23,321 bases of DNA from Muribaculaceae bacterium (GTDB taxonomy: Bacteria > Bacteroidota > Bacteroidia > Bacteroidales > Muribaculaceae). The stretch lies in contig JAEDFO010000038.1 of the NCBI GenBank assembly GCA_016292745.1, positions 1 to 23,321 on the forward strand. Direction: 5' to 3'. The position numbers were made by a program, and so were the translations under genes. The notes beneath the pieces were generated by a model. That model worked only from the letters and a program-made list of their open reading frames with translations, had not been told where the DNA came from and made no database searches. Shown here in pieces: positions 23,278 to 23,321 of this stretch (positions are counted from its first letter, which is position 1; each line of letters opens with the position of its first letter).

Positions 23278-23321
23278 GCATCAGGCGTAAATTCGGTGTA
23301 TTAACATGCCATGGCTATCCC

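Overview
The window looks like chromosomal DNA from a gut-type member of the Bacteroidales. The case rests on a SusC/SusD pair with an ECF sigma/FecR switch, promoters of the Bacteroidetes type (TTTG about 20 bp upstream of TAnnTTTG), lipoprotein signals and C-terminal sorting-type domains. Muribaculaceae or a Prevotella/Bacteroides relative would fit, but the genus cannot be fixed from the sequence alone. Nearly all genes are on the minus strand; the only clear plus-strand gene is the phosphodiesterase-like lipoprotein at 3965-4726.

Left edge (1-720): a decayed excisionase-type gene (zinc ribbon plus helix-turn-helix) with an in-frame amber codon and an apparent one-base deletion. Beside it is a non-coding stretch with three TAAGTA repeats spaced exactly 10 bp apart. 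This looks like the end of an old integrative element. A strong hairpin terminator follows.

Left-middle (721-5883): an AraC regulator, an SGNH esterase, a purine permease and a possible 35-residue protein form one minus-strand unit. A secreted endonuclease/exonuclease/phosphatase-type lipoprotein is transcribed divergently from it. That gene converges, across a bidirectional terminator, on a second and different SGNH hydrolase (GxDLY type).

Centre (5969-13595): a polysaccharide-utilization-type operon in the order ECF sigma, FecR anti-sigma, SusC with an N-terminal STN signalling domain, SusD, and a DUF3823-type surface lipoprotein, closed by a terminator. The expected logic is that substrate on SusC signals through STN to FecR and the sigma factor.

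Right (13660-20894): a secreted GLUG-repeat protein and three paralogous secreted right-handed beta-helix proteins, probably glycoside hydrolases related to GH28/GH49. Two of the three share a 728-bp segment that is identical at every base and covers the whole N-terminal domain, while their catalytic halves have diverged. This mosaic is the most striking signal in the window. The genes lie next to the Sus operon and probably supply its extracellular enzymes, but the substrate cannot be read from the sequence.

Right edge (21022-23281): a secreted bleomycin-hydrolase-type cysteine peptidase and a diacylglycerol-kinase-type lipid kinase, 13 bp apart and probably co-transcribed. No tRNA, rRNA, CRISPR array or intact transposase was seen.
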